64,000 nucleotides of DNA from the NCBI RefSeq assembly GCF_016811105.1, contig NZ_JAFBGM010000002.1:496001-560000 (forward strand). The letters are read 5' to 3'. This document shows, in pieces, positions 28,187-36,790 of the stretch. The position numbers and the translations under genes are program-made. The notes under the pieces are model-generated. The model was not told where the DNA came from and ran no database searches. It was given only the letters and a program-made list of their open reading frames with translations. The DNA is from Aurantibacter crassamenti (GTDB taxonomy: Bacteria; Bacteroidota; Bacteroidia; Flavobacteriales; Flavobacteriaceae). The first letter of the stretch is position 1. The number at the start of each line of letters is the position of its first letter.

Positions 28187-29731
28187 TTATCGAGTCAGTT
28201 GTTTTGCCTTCTGTTGAATAATTTGGGCAACTGGTTTATTTTGTAAATGACTTTCAAGCCAAGAGATAATATCTAAATATAAAAAAGGTCTTTTTTCGTA
28301 CGGATGGTCTTCATACTTTTTCAATTCTTTATGTAGCTTTTCAAATTCATTGCGTAACTCATGCGGATAAATATTTCTCAGGTTACGTAAAAAGTTCAAC
28401 ATTTCTTTTTGCACCGCATGCATGTCATTCATTTTTAAAAGAAACTTATAGGTGCTTTTTAATTGTACCTCTAAATGATAATCCATACCCGCCTCATAAT
28501 GCGCAACAAGACTTAAAACCCTAGCGAAACACATTAAATCTTCGCGCATTCTAAGATTTTTATTTTTGATGATTTTATTCAGGTAAAGAATACAATTTTT
28601 ATTATCTGCGTTACCAAAATAAAGTGATGCTATTTTATAATAAAGTACCATAATGTGATGCGCATCAATTCGGTCTTTATGTTTGTTTATGCCGTATTCT
28701 ATAATACGCACCAAATAAAGCCCTTTTTTAAACGAGCCCTCCATAAAATGTAAATTCAGTTTATGAGAATTAACATATAGAAAAATTAGTGAAGCAATAT
28801 TATCATTTTTAGGAAAGTCTTTTTCAGAAACTTTTTTCTCTAATTTTTCTAGTGTCTCATTAAATTGAGAACTATACTTTACATTAAAAAGAGATTCTAG
28901 TAAATAATTATTTCCTTTTAAAAAGAAAACCGGATGCATTTCAATCATATCAGGTCTTTCATCAAAAAGGTCAACCCATTTACTGGCATATTTGTAACAC
29001 GAAAGAAAGTCTTGTGTTAAGAAACTATACCATAAATATGATTTATAGAGCCATAACTTTTCACGAAAACCAAGTCGATCTATATTGTATGAGGGCAATT
29101 GTTTTTCAAAATACATTTTCACCCTTTGATAATCATCATCACCCCGAACATAGCCTACTTTTAACATCCATCCATAGAGCTGTAACGAAAGATTAGATAG
29201 CTTACTGGTCATTACATTTTGAGCAGATAATTCTTTTGCCTGGATAGCTAATTCGTCTGCTCGATCAGGAATACTACGTGTAATAAACTGAGTTTCAATA
29301 ATTTTCTCTAATTCTACAATTTCATAAGCTATATTTTTCTCTTCATTGTCAACAGCAATATTTTTAGCTTTTTCTAGAATTTTTAAACTCTGCTTATACA
29401 AACCTTTTTGATACAAAATAGTTGCAAAATCCAGTTGTTCACGTATTTGAACTCTTATATTTTGATTAACAGGGTTCAAACGAAGACTAACCAAGATTTG
29501 TTTATATAAATGCGCTTTGAGATTAGAAAGCTGTGCTTTTTTAACAATACCACTTTCTAAAATGGTCTTTTCATTGTAGTTTCTTAATTTATCTAAAAGG
29601 ATAAAAAGCGATAAAAATTTGGCGTCAGTATTAACACCCAATCGACCAACGTAAAGCTTGAACTGTCGCTTTTCTGATTTAGAAAGCGATTTCACCAGAA
29701 CAAATAATGCATCTTTATGCGTATTTGTCAT
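28187..29731 (-). CDS. Large helical repeat protein of unknown function
   Basis: A 514-aa soluble protein, no signal peptide, made almost entirely of helices with TPR-like pairs (for example LYKQSLKILEKAKNIAVDNEE and YYKIASLYFGNADNKNCILYLNKII). The N terminus begins DALFVLVKSLSKSEKRQFKLYV, a start I associate with conserved Bacteroidota proteins of unknown role. It is rich in Lys, Leu and Tyr. It is probably cotranscribed with the EamA transporter gene 6 bp downstream and divergent from leuA. No enzymatic motif is visible, so a scaffolding or regulatory role is only a guess. Confidence 0.6.
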   Translation of the reverse strand: MTNTHKDALFVLVKSLSKSEKRQFKLYVGRLGVNTDAKFLSLFILLDKLRNYNEKTILESGIVKKAQLSNLKAHLYKQILVSLRLNPVNQNIRVQIREQLDFATILYQKGLYKQSLKILEKAKNIAVDNEEKNIAYEIVELEKIIETQFITRSIPDRADELAIQAKELSAQNVMTSKLSNLSLQLYGWMLKVGYVRGDDDYQRVKMYFEKQLPSYNIDRLGFREKLWLYKSYLWYSFLTQDFLSCYKYASKWVDLFDERPDMIEMHPVFFLKGNNYLLESLFNVKYSSQFNETLEKLEKKVSEKDFPKNDNIASLIFLYVNSHKLNLHFMEGSFKKGLYLVRIIEYGINKHKDRIDAHHIMVLYYKIASLYFGNADNKNCILYLNKIIKNKNLRMREDLMCFARVLSLVAHYEAGMDYHLEVQLKSTYKFLLKMNDMHAVQKEMLNFLRNLRNIYPHELRNEFEKLHKELKKYEDHPYEKRPFLYLDIISWLESHLQNKPVAQIIQQKAKQLTR

Positions 29732-29877
29732 CGTAAAAAATAAGGGTTAAACAATTGATTATAAGGTTTTTAAACAACACCAAAAGTACATCGGCATTGT
29801 AATAGCGTTGTTTTATTAATGTACTATTCGCCTAAGGGCCATATATTCGTATAGTGCCGCTAAACTACACAAATATA

Positions 29878-31050
29878 ATGAGCAAAGATATAGTACAAAT
29901 TTTTGATACCACATTGCGTGACGGAGAACAAGTACCAGGATGTAAACTTGACACTACACAAAAGCTGGTTATTGCCGAAAGGTTAGAGGTTATGGGGGTC
30001 GATATTATTGAAGCCGGTTTCCCTATTTCAAGCCCTGGTGACTTTAATTCTGTCAATGAAATAGCCAAATTGGTAAAGAATGCAACTGTTTGTGGTTTAA
30101 CAAGAGCTGTAAAAAAAGATATAGAAGTTGCTGCTGAAGCACTTAAACCTGCTGCAAGACCCAGAATTCATACAGGTATTGGCACTTCTGATTCACATAT
30201 AAAGCATAAATTCAATTCAGACAGAAGTAAAATAATTGAACGTGCGGTAGCCGCCGTCAGTCATGCAAAAAACTTTGTAGATGATGTTGAATTTTATGCT
30301 GAAGATGCAGGTCGAACAAATAATGAATTCTTAGCACAAGTATGTGAAGCAGTAATTAAAGCGGGCGCAACTGTATTAAATATTCCTGACACCACGGGGT
30401 ATTGTTTACCATACGAATACGGTGAAAAAATAAAATTCCTAAAAGAAAACGTAAAAGGCATTGAAAAGGCAATATTGTCTTGCCACTGTCATAATGATTT
30501 AGGTTTGGCTACGGCTAACTCTATAGCTGGTGTTATTAACGGTGCAAGGCAAATAGAATGTACCATAAATGGTATAGGTGAACGCGCTGGCAACACCTCA
30601 TTAGAAGAAGTAGTCATGGTGATGCGTCAGCATCCTAATTTAAACCTTGACACAAACATAAATAGCAAATTACTTTACAGTACAAGCCAAATGGTTTCAC
30701 AAAAAATGGGAATGCCAGTACAACCCAACAAAGCAATAGTTGGTTCAAATGCTTTTGCACATAGTTCAGGTATACATCAAGATGGTGTTATTAAGAACAG
30801 AGAAACCTATGAAATAATTAACCCTGAGGATGTTGGAGTCAATGAATCTTCAATAGTACTTACTGCAAGAAGTGGTAGAGCTGCTTTGGCCTATAGAGCT
30901 AAAAAAGTGGGTTATGAATTAACCAAACTTCAATTAGACGAGGTATATCAAGAGTTCTTGAAGTATGCAGATCGCAAAAAAGAAGTAGTAGATAATGATA
31001 TTCATGAAATAATTGCCTCTTCTAAGGTAAATATTGAAAGCCTTACCTAA
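29878..31050 (+). CDS. leuA: 2-Isopropylmalate synthase (LeuA), short form without regulatory domain
   Basis: A 390-aa enzyme that condenses acetyl-CoA with 2-oxoisovalerate, the first step of leucine synthesis. The HMGL-like barrel is complete: [16 protein letters not shown], the Lys/Arg and metal residues in [27 protein letters not shown] (HxH metal site), and [18 protein letters not shown]. The SSGIHQDG motif follows at about 302. The C-terminal dimer domain that binds leucine in about 510-aa LeuA proteins is absent; the protein ends at about residue 390. I use ATG at 29878; GTG at 29854 is in frame but unlikely. The stop overlaps leuB by one base. Confidence 0.9.
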   Translation: MSKDIVQIFDTTLRDGEQVPGCKLDTTQKLVIAERLEVMGVDIIEAGFPISSPGDFNSVNEIAKLVKNATVCGLTRAVKKDIEVAAEALKPAARPRIHTGIGTSDSHIKHKFNSDRSKIIERAVAAVSHAKNFVDDVEFYAEDAGRTNNEFLAQVCEAVIKAGATVLNIPDTTGYCLPYEYGEKIKFLKENVKGIEKAILSCHCHNDLGLATANSIAGVINGARQIECTINGIGERAGNTSLEEVVMVMRQHPNLNLDTNINSKLLYSTSQMVSQKMGMPVQPNKAIVGSNAFAHSSGIHQDGVIKNRETYEIINPEDVGVNESSIVLTARSGRAALAYRAKKVGYELTKLQLDEVYQEFLKYADRKKEVVDNDIHEIIASSKVNIESLT

Positions 31051-32168
31051 TGGAATTAGAAATTGCACTTTTAGGCGGAGACGGCATTGGACCAGAGGTA
31101 CTAGAGCAGTCAGTGAAATGCCTAAAAGCGGTAGAAGAAACTTTCAATCATAATTTCACATATAAAGAAGCAAACTTTGGTGCAGTAGCTATTTCTAATA
31201 CAGGAAAGCCTTTACCAGCATCTACATTAGACATTTGTAGAAAAGCCGATGCAATATTGTGTGGCGCAATTGGTGCTATTGAATATGACAATAATCCTTC
31301 AGCCTTAATTAGGCCTGAACAAGGGCTTTTTCAATTGCGTAAAGACCTTGAACTTTTTGCATGTATTCGACCGGTAAAAGTTTTTCCTTCAATTACGAGA
31401 AATGGTATTTTAAACAATAAATCTATTGCTGGTACTGACTTAGTGATTTATCGTGAATTAACAGGCGGTATCTATTTTGGTGAAAAGCAAATATCAGAAG
31501 ATGGCACCACTGCCACAGACCTCTGCACATATACAGAGAAAGAAATTAGTCGTGTTGCACATTTAGCTTTTAAAGCAGCAAAAAATAGAAAAAGAAAAGT
31601 AACATTAGTTGACAAAGCCAATGTACTTGCAACCTCACGTCTTTGGCGCAGAGTTGTTACTGAAATAGCGAAAAGCTATGCTGATGTAAAATTAGAATGC
31701 ATGTACATTGACAATGCAACTGTTCAAATGATGCAAAACCCAGCACAGTTTGATGTTATTCTTACGGATAATATGTTTGGCGATATACTCTCTGACCAAG
31801 GTAGTGTTATCATAGGCTCCGTTGGCTTATTACCATCAGCCTCTGTAGGACGAGACAATGCAATGTTTGAGCCTTTTCATGGTTCATACCCGCAAGCAAA
31901 AGGAAAAAACATCGCTAACCCCGTTGCTTCAATTTTAAGTACAGCAATGTTACTAAGTCATTTTGATTTAAAAGAAGAATCAAATGCGGTTGTATCTGCT
32001 GTTCGAAAATCTTTTCATAAAAAAATAGTTACCACTGATATTATGGGAAGCAGTAAATATGGCACCGATTACGTCGGCAACTTTATTGCAAATAATATTG
32101 TAGACTCTGATGACTTAGGAAACATCAATGATGAAAATATTGGCCTAGGAAAATCTACTATTATTTAA
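31050..32168 (+). CDS. leuB: 3-Isopropylmalate dehydrogenase (LeuB)
   Basis: A 372-aa NAD-dependent enzyme that oxidatively decarboxylates 3-isopropylmalate. Signatures are LLGGDGIGPEVLEQS at the N terminus, the IPM-binding ELTGGIYFGEK, VTLVDKANVLATSRLWRRVV, DNMFGDILSDQGSVIIGSVGLLPSAS (metal-binding Asp residues) and the NAD site FEPFHGSYPQAKGKNIANPVAS. Its start codon overlaps the leuA stop (TAATG). leuC and leuD, needed for the step between, are not in the window. The gene ends about 130 bp before pheT, which has its own likely promoter. Confidence 0.95.
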   Translation: MELEIALLGGDGIGPEVLEQSVKCLKAVEETFNHNFTYKEANFGAVAISNTGKPLPASTLDICRKADAILCGAIGAIEYDNNPSALIRPEQGLFQLRKDLELFACIRPVKVFPSITRNGILNNKSIAGTDLVIYRELTGGIYFGEKQISEDGTTATDLCTYTEKEISRVAHLAFKAAKNRKRKVTLVDKANVLATSRLWRRVVTEIAKSYADVKLECMYIDNATVQMMQNPAQFDVILTDNMFGDILSDQGSVIIGSVGLLPSASVGRDNAMFEPFHGSYPQAKGKNIANPVASILSTAMLLSHFDLKEESNAVVSAVRKSFHKKIVTTDIMGSSKYGTDYVGNFIANNIVDSDDLGNINDENIGLGKSTII

Positions 32169-32269
32169 CAGTAACATTTTAATTCACTAGTCAATCATAA
32201 GTTATTTCTAAAAATCAAAAATATCAATAGAATTAAAATCAAGTCGTTTTAATTTCTGATATATTGAAT

Positions 32270-32277
32270 TATCTTTG
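32270..32277 (+). promoter_or_regulatory. Candidate pheT promoter -7 element (TATCTTTG)
   Basis: TATCTTTG matches the Bacteroidota -7 consensus TAnnTTTG exactly and ends 19 bp before the pheT ATG. A clear TTG -33 box is not visible at the usual distance, so the call is tentative. Confidence 0.4.
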
Positions 32278-32296
32278 CCCGCTACAAACCTGACCA

Positions 32297-34723
32297 ATGA
32301 AAATTTCATACAACTGGCTTAAACAGTTTATTCCTATTGAATTTGATGCAGATCAAACTTCTGAAATGTTGACCAATTTAGGTCTTGAAGTAGGTGGAAT
32401 AGAAAACTACGAATCAGTAAAAGGAGGATTAAAAGGAGTTTTAGTTGGTCATGTACTAAGTTGTGAAAAACATCCGAACGCCGATAGACTCAACCTTACT
32501 ACAGTAGACATTGGTTTAGATGAGCCCGTACAAATAGTATGTGGAGCACCTAATGTAGCAAAAGGACAAAAAGTACCAGTAGCCACCTTAGGTACAATTC
32601 TTTATGATGAAAAAGGTGAATCTTGGCAGATTAAGAAAGGTAAAATTAGAGGCGAAGTAAGTATGGGTATGATTTGTGCCGCTGATGAATTAGGCTTAGG
32701 CACTGATCATGATGGCATAATGGTTTTAGATTCTAAATTAAAACCCGGTACGCCTTGCTCAGAAATTTTTGAAATAGAAAATGATGAAATTTTTGAAATA
32801 GACCTTACGCCCAATAGAGCTGATGCCATGAGTCATTTAGGTGTTGCCCGTGATTTACAAGCAGGCCTTGAGCGTCAAAAAATAAGCAAAAAGTTAATTA
32901 CCCCCTCAGTTGGCAAGTTTCATGTTGACGTTCGTTCTAGAAAACTACAAGTAACTGTTGAGAACAGTAAATTAGCACCAAGATATTGTGGCATTACATT
33001 AAGTAATTTAACGGTACAGCAATCACCAGACTGGTTGAAAAACAGATTGAATTCTATAGGCGTATCACCCATAAATAATGTTGTTGATGTTACAAATTAT
33101 GTTTTACATGAACTTGGTCAACCTTTGCATGCCTTTGATGCTGACCGTGTATATGATAAAAACATTGTAGTTAAAACTGTTGAGAAAGGAACTAAGTTCA
33201 TGACCTTAGATGGTGTAGAACATATACTTCATGAAGATGATTTAATGATATGTGATGCTGAAAAACCCATGTGTATTGCTGGTGTTTTTGGTGGTATTAA
33301 TACAGGGGTAACTGAAAAGACTACCTCAATATTTTTAGAAAGCGCATATTTTGACCCTGTAACCATAAGAAAAACAGCAAAAAGACATGGCTTAAGTACA
33401 GATGCATCATTTAGGTTTGAACGTGGTATTGATATTGAAAATGTAGAATATGCGCTAAAACGTGCCGCACTTTTAATTAAAGAACTTACAAATGGTGAAA
33501 TAACATCTGATATTGTTGATTTTTATCCAAAACAATTTGAAGACCACCAAGTATTTCTTTCGTTTGAAAAAATAAATAAACTTATAGGTGAAGAAATTCC
33601 GAAAGATACAATCAAATCGATTCTTGCGTCTTTATATATAAAAGTAAAAAGTGTAACCGAAAGTGGTTTAGGATTAGCTATCCCCTCTTTTCGAGTAGAT
33701 GTACAGCGAGAGGTTGATGTAATTGAAGAAATATTAAGAGTTTATGGCTATAATAATATAAAATTTGGCCAGAAATTAAACGCATCAATCGCGCAGAATT
33801 CTAGGTTCGACGATTATAAGTTAGAACAAAAAATAGGAGATCATTTAACCGCTCAAGGTTTTTATGAAATAATGACAAACAGTCTAACTTCTCCATCGCA
33901 TAAGAATCTTTCAAAACAACTTGCTGAAAAAGAATCAGTTCAAATTTTGAATCCGTTAAGCGGTGATTTATCTGTTTTGCGAAGTTCAATGTTGTTTACA
34001 GGTTTAGAGGCAATTTCTTATAATATTAATCGTAAAAAATCGAACCTCAAGTTTTTTGAATTTGGTAAAACGTATATCCAAGGAAAAAAAGATACAATAG
34101 AAAATAAACATTTAGCCTTATATCTAACCGGAAATCGCTCTGAAGACAGTTGGGCCACTCCTCAAAAAAAGAATGACTTTTTCTATCTAAAAACAGCAGT
34201 AGAAAATATCTTAAGTAGATTAGGTGTAAGTTCAGATACTAGCATACCGAACGAAAGCGATTTATTATCTGAAGGGCTAACTATTACTCATAAAAAGAAA
34301 AATATAGTTACACTTGGCATCGTATCAAATAGTATTCTAAAATCAATTGATATTAAACAAGAAGTTCTTTATGCTGATTTCAACTGGAATAATCTTATTG
34401 AACTTGTAAAAGAAAATCAAATTGTTTTTAAGGCGATACCTAAATATCCTGAAGTAAAGAGAGATTTTGCGTTGCTTTTAGATGACTCTGTAGCTTTTCA
34501 AGAAGTTTATGATTTAGGTATTAATAGCAATAAAAAACTGATTAAAAACATTAGCCTTTTTGATGTTTATAAAGGTTCAAAACTACCAAAAGGTAAAAAG
34601 TCGTACGCCGTTAGTTTCACTTTACAAGATGACAAAAGCACCTTAACTGATAAACAAATAGATAAGGTAATGGACAAACTTCAGTCACGATATAAGAAAG
34701 AACTCGGTGCTGAGTTGAGATAA
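32297..34723 (+). CDS. pheT: Phenylalanyl-tRNA synthetase beta subunit (PheT)
   Basis: An 808-aa subunit of the alpha2beta2 PheRS. Domains in order are the N-terminal part with a tRNA-binding EMAP-like domain (about 40-155, GLKGVLVGHVLSCEKHPNAD), the B3/B4 editing domain (about 210-390, APRYCGITL, NNVVDVTNYVLHELGQPLH, GVFGGI), and B5 (about 400-470). The catalytic-like core follows (about 490-680), then the C-terminal anticodon-binding FDX-ACB domain (about 715-808, KYPEVKRDFALLLD). The length is normal. pheS is not adjacent, as is usual in this phylum. Convergent with the fasciclin gene, with 7 bp between the stops. Confidence 0.97.
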   Translation: MKISYNWLKQFIPIEFDADQTSEMLTNLGLEVGGIENYESVKGGLKGVLVGHVLSCEKHPNADRLNLTTVDIGLDEPVQIVCGAPNVAKGQKVPVATLGTILYDEKGESWQIKKGKIRGEVSMGMICAADELGLGTDHDGIMVLDSKLKPGTPCSEIFEIENDEIFEIDLTPNRADAMSHLGVARDLQAGLERQKISKKLITPSVGKFHVDVRSRKLQVTVENSKLAPRYCGITLSNLTVQQSPDWLKNRLNSIGVSPINNVVDVTNYVLHELGQPLHAFDADRVYDKNIVVKTVEKGTKFMTLDGVEHILHEDDLMICDAEKPMCIAGVFGGINTGVTEKTTSIFLESAYFDPVTIRKTAKRHGLSTDASFRFERGIDIENVEYALKRAALLIKELTNGEITSDIVDFYPKQFEDHQVFLSFEKINKLIGEEIPKDTIKSILASLYIKVKSVTESGLGLAIPSFRVDVQREVDVIEEILRVYGYNNIKFGQKLNASIAQNSRFDDYKLEQKIGDHLTAQGFYEIMTNSLTSPSHKNLSKQLAEKESVQILNPLSGDLSVLRSSMLFTGLEAISYNINRKKSNLKFFEFGKTYIQGKKDTIENKHLALYLTGNRSEDSWATPQKKNDFFYLKTAVENILSRLGVSSDTSIPNESDLLSEGLTITHKKKNIVTLGIVSNSILKSIDIKQEVLYADFNWNNLIELVKENQIVFKAIPKYPEVKRDFALLLDDSVAFQEVYDLGINSNKKLIKNISLFDVYKGSKLPKGKKSYAVSFTLQDDKSTLTDKQIDKVMDKLQSRYKKELGAELR

Positions 34724-34730
34724 AAAGGGT

Positions 34731-35285
34731 TTAAAATTTACCGGCAAGAATCACTCGATCAATTTCGTGCATAACACCATTACATTGATTTGCATCTGCA
34801 GCGGTAATTTTTGCAGAATTACCAACACTATCACTTAATACAATATCAATACCTTGCAGGGTGGCCGTAATTTCATTTCCTTGAACAGTAGTAAATGATG
34901 CGACACCATTTCCGCGACACATTGCTCTTAAAATTTTTGAAGCAGTAAGATTACCCGCTACAACATGAAAAGCCATTAAATCTTGCAATTCTTTTTTGTT
35001 TTCAGGTTTCAACAATTCTGCTACTTTATGTCTTGGTAATTTTTCGAAAGCACTATCTGACGGGGCAAAAACTGTAAATGGGCCATCATGACCTAATAGA
35101 TCTTTTAATTCAGATGCCCGCATAACTGTTGATAATGTCTGGTAATTTTCTGAATCTGAAGTATTTGTCAAAATAGATTTATTAGGATCCATTTCAGATG
35201 TTAGTGAAGTAATATTGTTTTGCGCTAAGGAAATAAATGAGATAAAAAGTAGGCAAACGGTTAGTAGGGACACCAGAGATTTCAT
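34731..35285 (-). CDS. Secreted fasciclin-domain protein
   Basis: A 184-aa protein with a signal peptide (about 1-22, ending ISLAQ) and one fasciclin (FAS1) domain over most of the mature part. The two conserved FAS1 boxes are visible: GPFTVFAPSDSAFEKLP (about residue 69) and, near the C terminus, CNGVMHEIDRVIL. FAS1 domains mediate adhesion or matrix contacts in secreted and surface proteins. The insertion CRGNGVASFTTVQGNEITATLQG between the boxes is normal for the family. It is a single gene, upstream of which a 322-bp region separates it from a surface lipoprotein gene. Confidence 0.9.
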   Translation of the reverse strand: MKSLVSLLTVCLLFISFISLAQNNITSLTSEMDPNKSILTNTSDSENYQTLSTVMRASELKDLLGHDGPFTVFAPSDSAFEKLPRHKVAELLKPENKKELQDLMAFHVVAGNLTASKILRAMCRGNGVASFTTVQGNEITATLQGIDIVLSDSVGNSAKITAADANQCNGVMHEIDRVILAGKF

Positions 35286-35607
35286 AGGTTCTTAATAGTG
35301 GTCAAGGTTCTTGTAAGGGGCTAAACTCGCTGAACTTTAATTTTTCAAAGCCAAGTTACAATGAAATGCACTATGAATGCAATAGACAAGTTTACTAGAC
35401 ATCTAAATTAACACAACATTAACACGTTAATCATTACGACAACTAAGATTATTATGATAAAACTTATTTTCTGAAAGAATAAGTTTACTAATAATTAAAG
35501 CTAAGGTGACAAGCTTTCATAATTAAGTTAAAACATTTCTATTGTAACGAAACTTTACTGCCTTTTAAAATACAGCCCAGACCACATGTAACTATGCATT
35601 TAATCTT
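35286..35607 (-). other. Intergenic region upstream of the fasciclin gene; inverted repeat, no gene
   Basis: No credible open frame. An inverted repeat AAACTTATT / AATAAGTTT with a nine-base loop lies at 35460-35486. On the minus strand it is followed by only four T residues, so it may be a weak terminator of the upstream lipoprotein gene or an operator. Close to the fasciclin start there is a direct repeat AGGTTCTT at 35286 and 35305 (19-bp period). Confidence 0.4.
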
Positions 35608-36762
35608 CTATTTCACAAAAAGTTTATAAGGTATTCCTTCTACATTCAAATTATCAATAAGTGCAGGGTCTGGCGCAGGCTTAATACGTAATAATCCTCC
35701 CTTGTTAACACTACCTTTCTTTTTATATCCTATAATGATGTAATCGTTTTTATCATCATAGGCTACCATTGAGGTGTTTTCTATTTCAAATTCAAAACTG
35801 TATTGTGCTTCGGTTAAAAAGTTCTCATAAGCATATAAAATCGCTAATTGCTCATCAAAATCATATACCGCAGGTATTGTAGCATAAGTACTTATAGCAC
35901 CAGGTGGCGTTTCATAGTACATTCTACCTTCTTTATCAAAGTAATTATACTTTGAATTTGTAAAATTTGGCTGAGTGCCTTCACCGTAATTCGTATACTT
36001 TACTACCATAGAACTACTATTAAGTAAAGAGTGAAGATTACTATAACTTACGATGATATTATCATCAGGATTCTTAAATATTTGCTTTACTTTAAAACCA
36101 AGATTCAAATCATGAATCAAAGTGTTATTAGTCCCATCCATTGTAATAATATGGTACTCATCTGTTGCATCTTCATCATGACCAAGGATAAAAAGCCTGT
36201 TGTTGGCAAAAACCAACTCCTTAGGAACATAGGTTGGATCGAAAACATCATCCCTTAAAGGAACATCTATAAAATTTGATTCTGCGCCATTCGAATCAAT
36301 GACACGAACAAAATATTCATTACTGTCATCCGATTCATAGGTCAAATAAAACTTAGCATCAGAATGTGCAATAGCGCTTACGTTTAATTCACAATCAGAC
36401 ATTTCAGTAAATACTTCTAACTCTGTTAATGTATTTGTTGAGAAATCAAACTGAGAAATAGTACCGCTACAATCTGTTACTTGATGGTAAGCGGTTAAAA
36501 CTGAGCCATCATTATAAATTATATTGGGCACCGGCATGTCTTCAAAGGTACTTTTCGCCGGATTCAAAATTGTAGTTTCCGCAGTCGCATTAATTAGGGT
36601 ACTTGAAAGTAGCCCCTCATCTTTCACCAATAAATTATAACTAGCATCTGCGCCAGTATTTTCTTCTTTTTTATCTGGGTCCGAATTAGAACCAGAATCA
36701 GATTTGCTGCAGCTAAAAATAACGCATGCCAAAAGTAGGTAAAGCAGGTTGTAGGTTTTCAT
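35608..36762 (-). CDS. Surface lipoprotein of unknown function, probable beta-propeller
   Basis: A 384-aa lipoprotein (signal LLYLLLACVIFSCSK, Cys at about residue 18). It is followed by a Ser/Asp/Glu-rich linker (SDSGSNSDPDKKEEN), which in Bacteroidota often marks export to the cell surface. The mature part has repeated beta strands of the kind seen in propellers (FANNRLFILGHDEDATDEYHII, NPDDNIIVSYSN, DDKNDYIIIGYKK). No catalytic motif is visible. It resembles generic Bacteroidota DUF-type propeller lipoproteins, but I cannot name the family. It lies 28 bp downstream of the ABC-F gene's start side? No: the ABC-F gene ends 28 bp beyond this gene's start, both on the minus strand. Confidence 0.6.
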   Translation of the reverse strand: MKTYNLLYLLLACVIFSCSKSDSGSNSDPDKKEENTGADASYNLLVKDEGLLSSTLINATAETTILNPAKSTFEDMPVPNIIYNDGSVLTAYHQVTDCSGTISQFDFSTNTLTELEVFTEMSDCELNVSAIAHSDAKFYLTYESDDSNEYFVRVIDSNGAESNFIDVPLRDDVFDPTYVPKELVFANNRLFILGHDEDATDEYHIITMDGTNNTLIHDLNLGFKVKQIFKNPDDNIIVSYSNLHSLLNSSSMVVKYTNYGEGTQPNFTNSKYNYFDKEGRMYYETPPGAISTYATIPAVYDFDEQLAILYAYENFLTEAQYSFEFEIENTSMVAYDDKNDYIIIGYKKKGSVNKGGLLRIKPAPDPALIDNLNVEGIPYKLFVK

Positions 36763-36790
36763 AATTGCAAAATTTGGGTTTCACAAAAAA

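Noticed and set aside
29854-29877. GTG start adding eight residues to LeuA
   Set aside because: The ATG at 29878 is directly followed by the conserved [14 protein letters not shown] segment and needs no extension.
35460-35486. Inverted repeat as a strong terminator of the lipoprotein gene
   Set aside because: Only four T residues follow on the minus strand and it is more than 120 bp past the stop, so it is listed only as part of the gap description.
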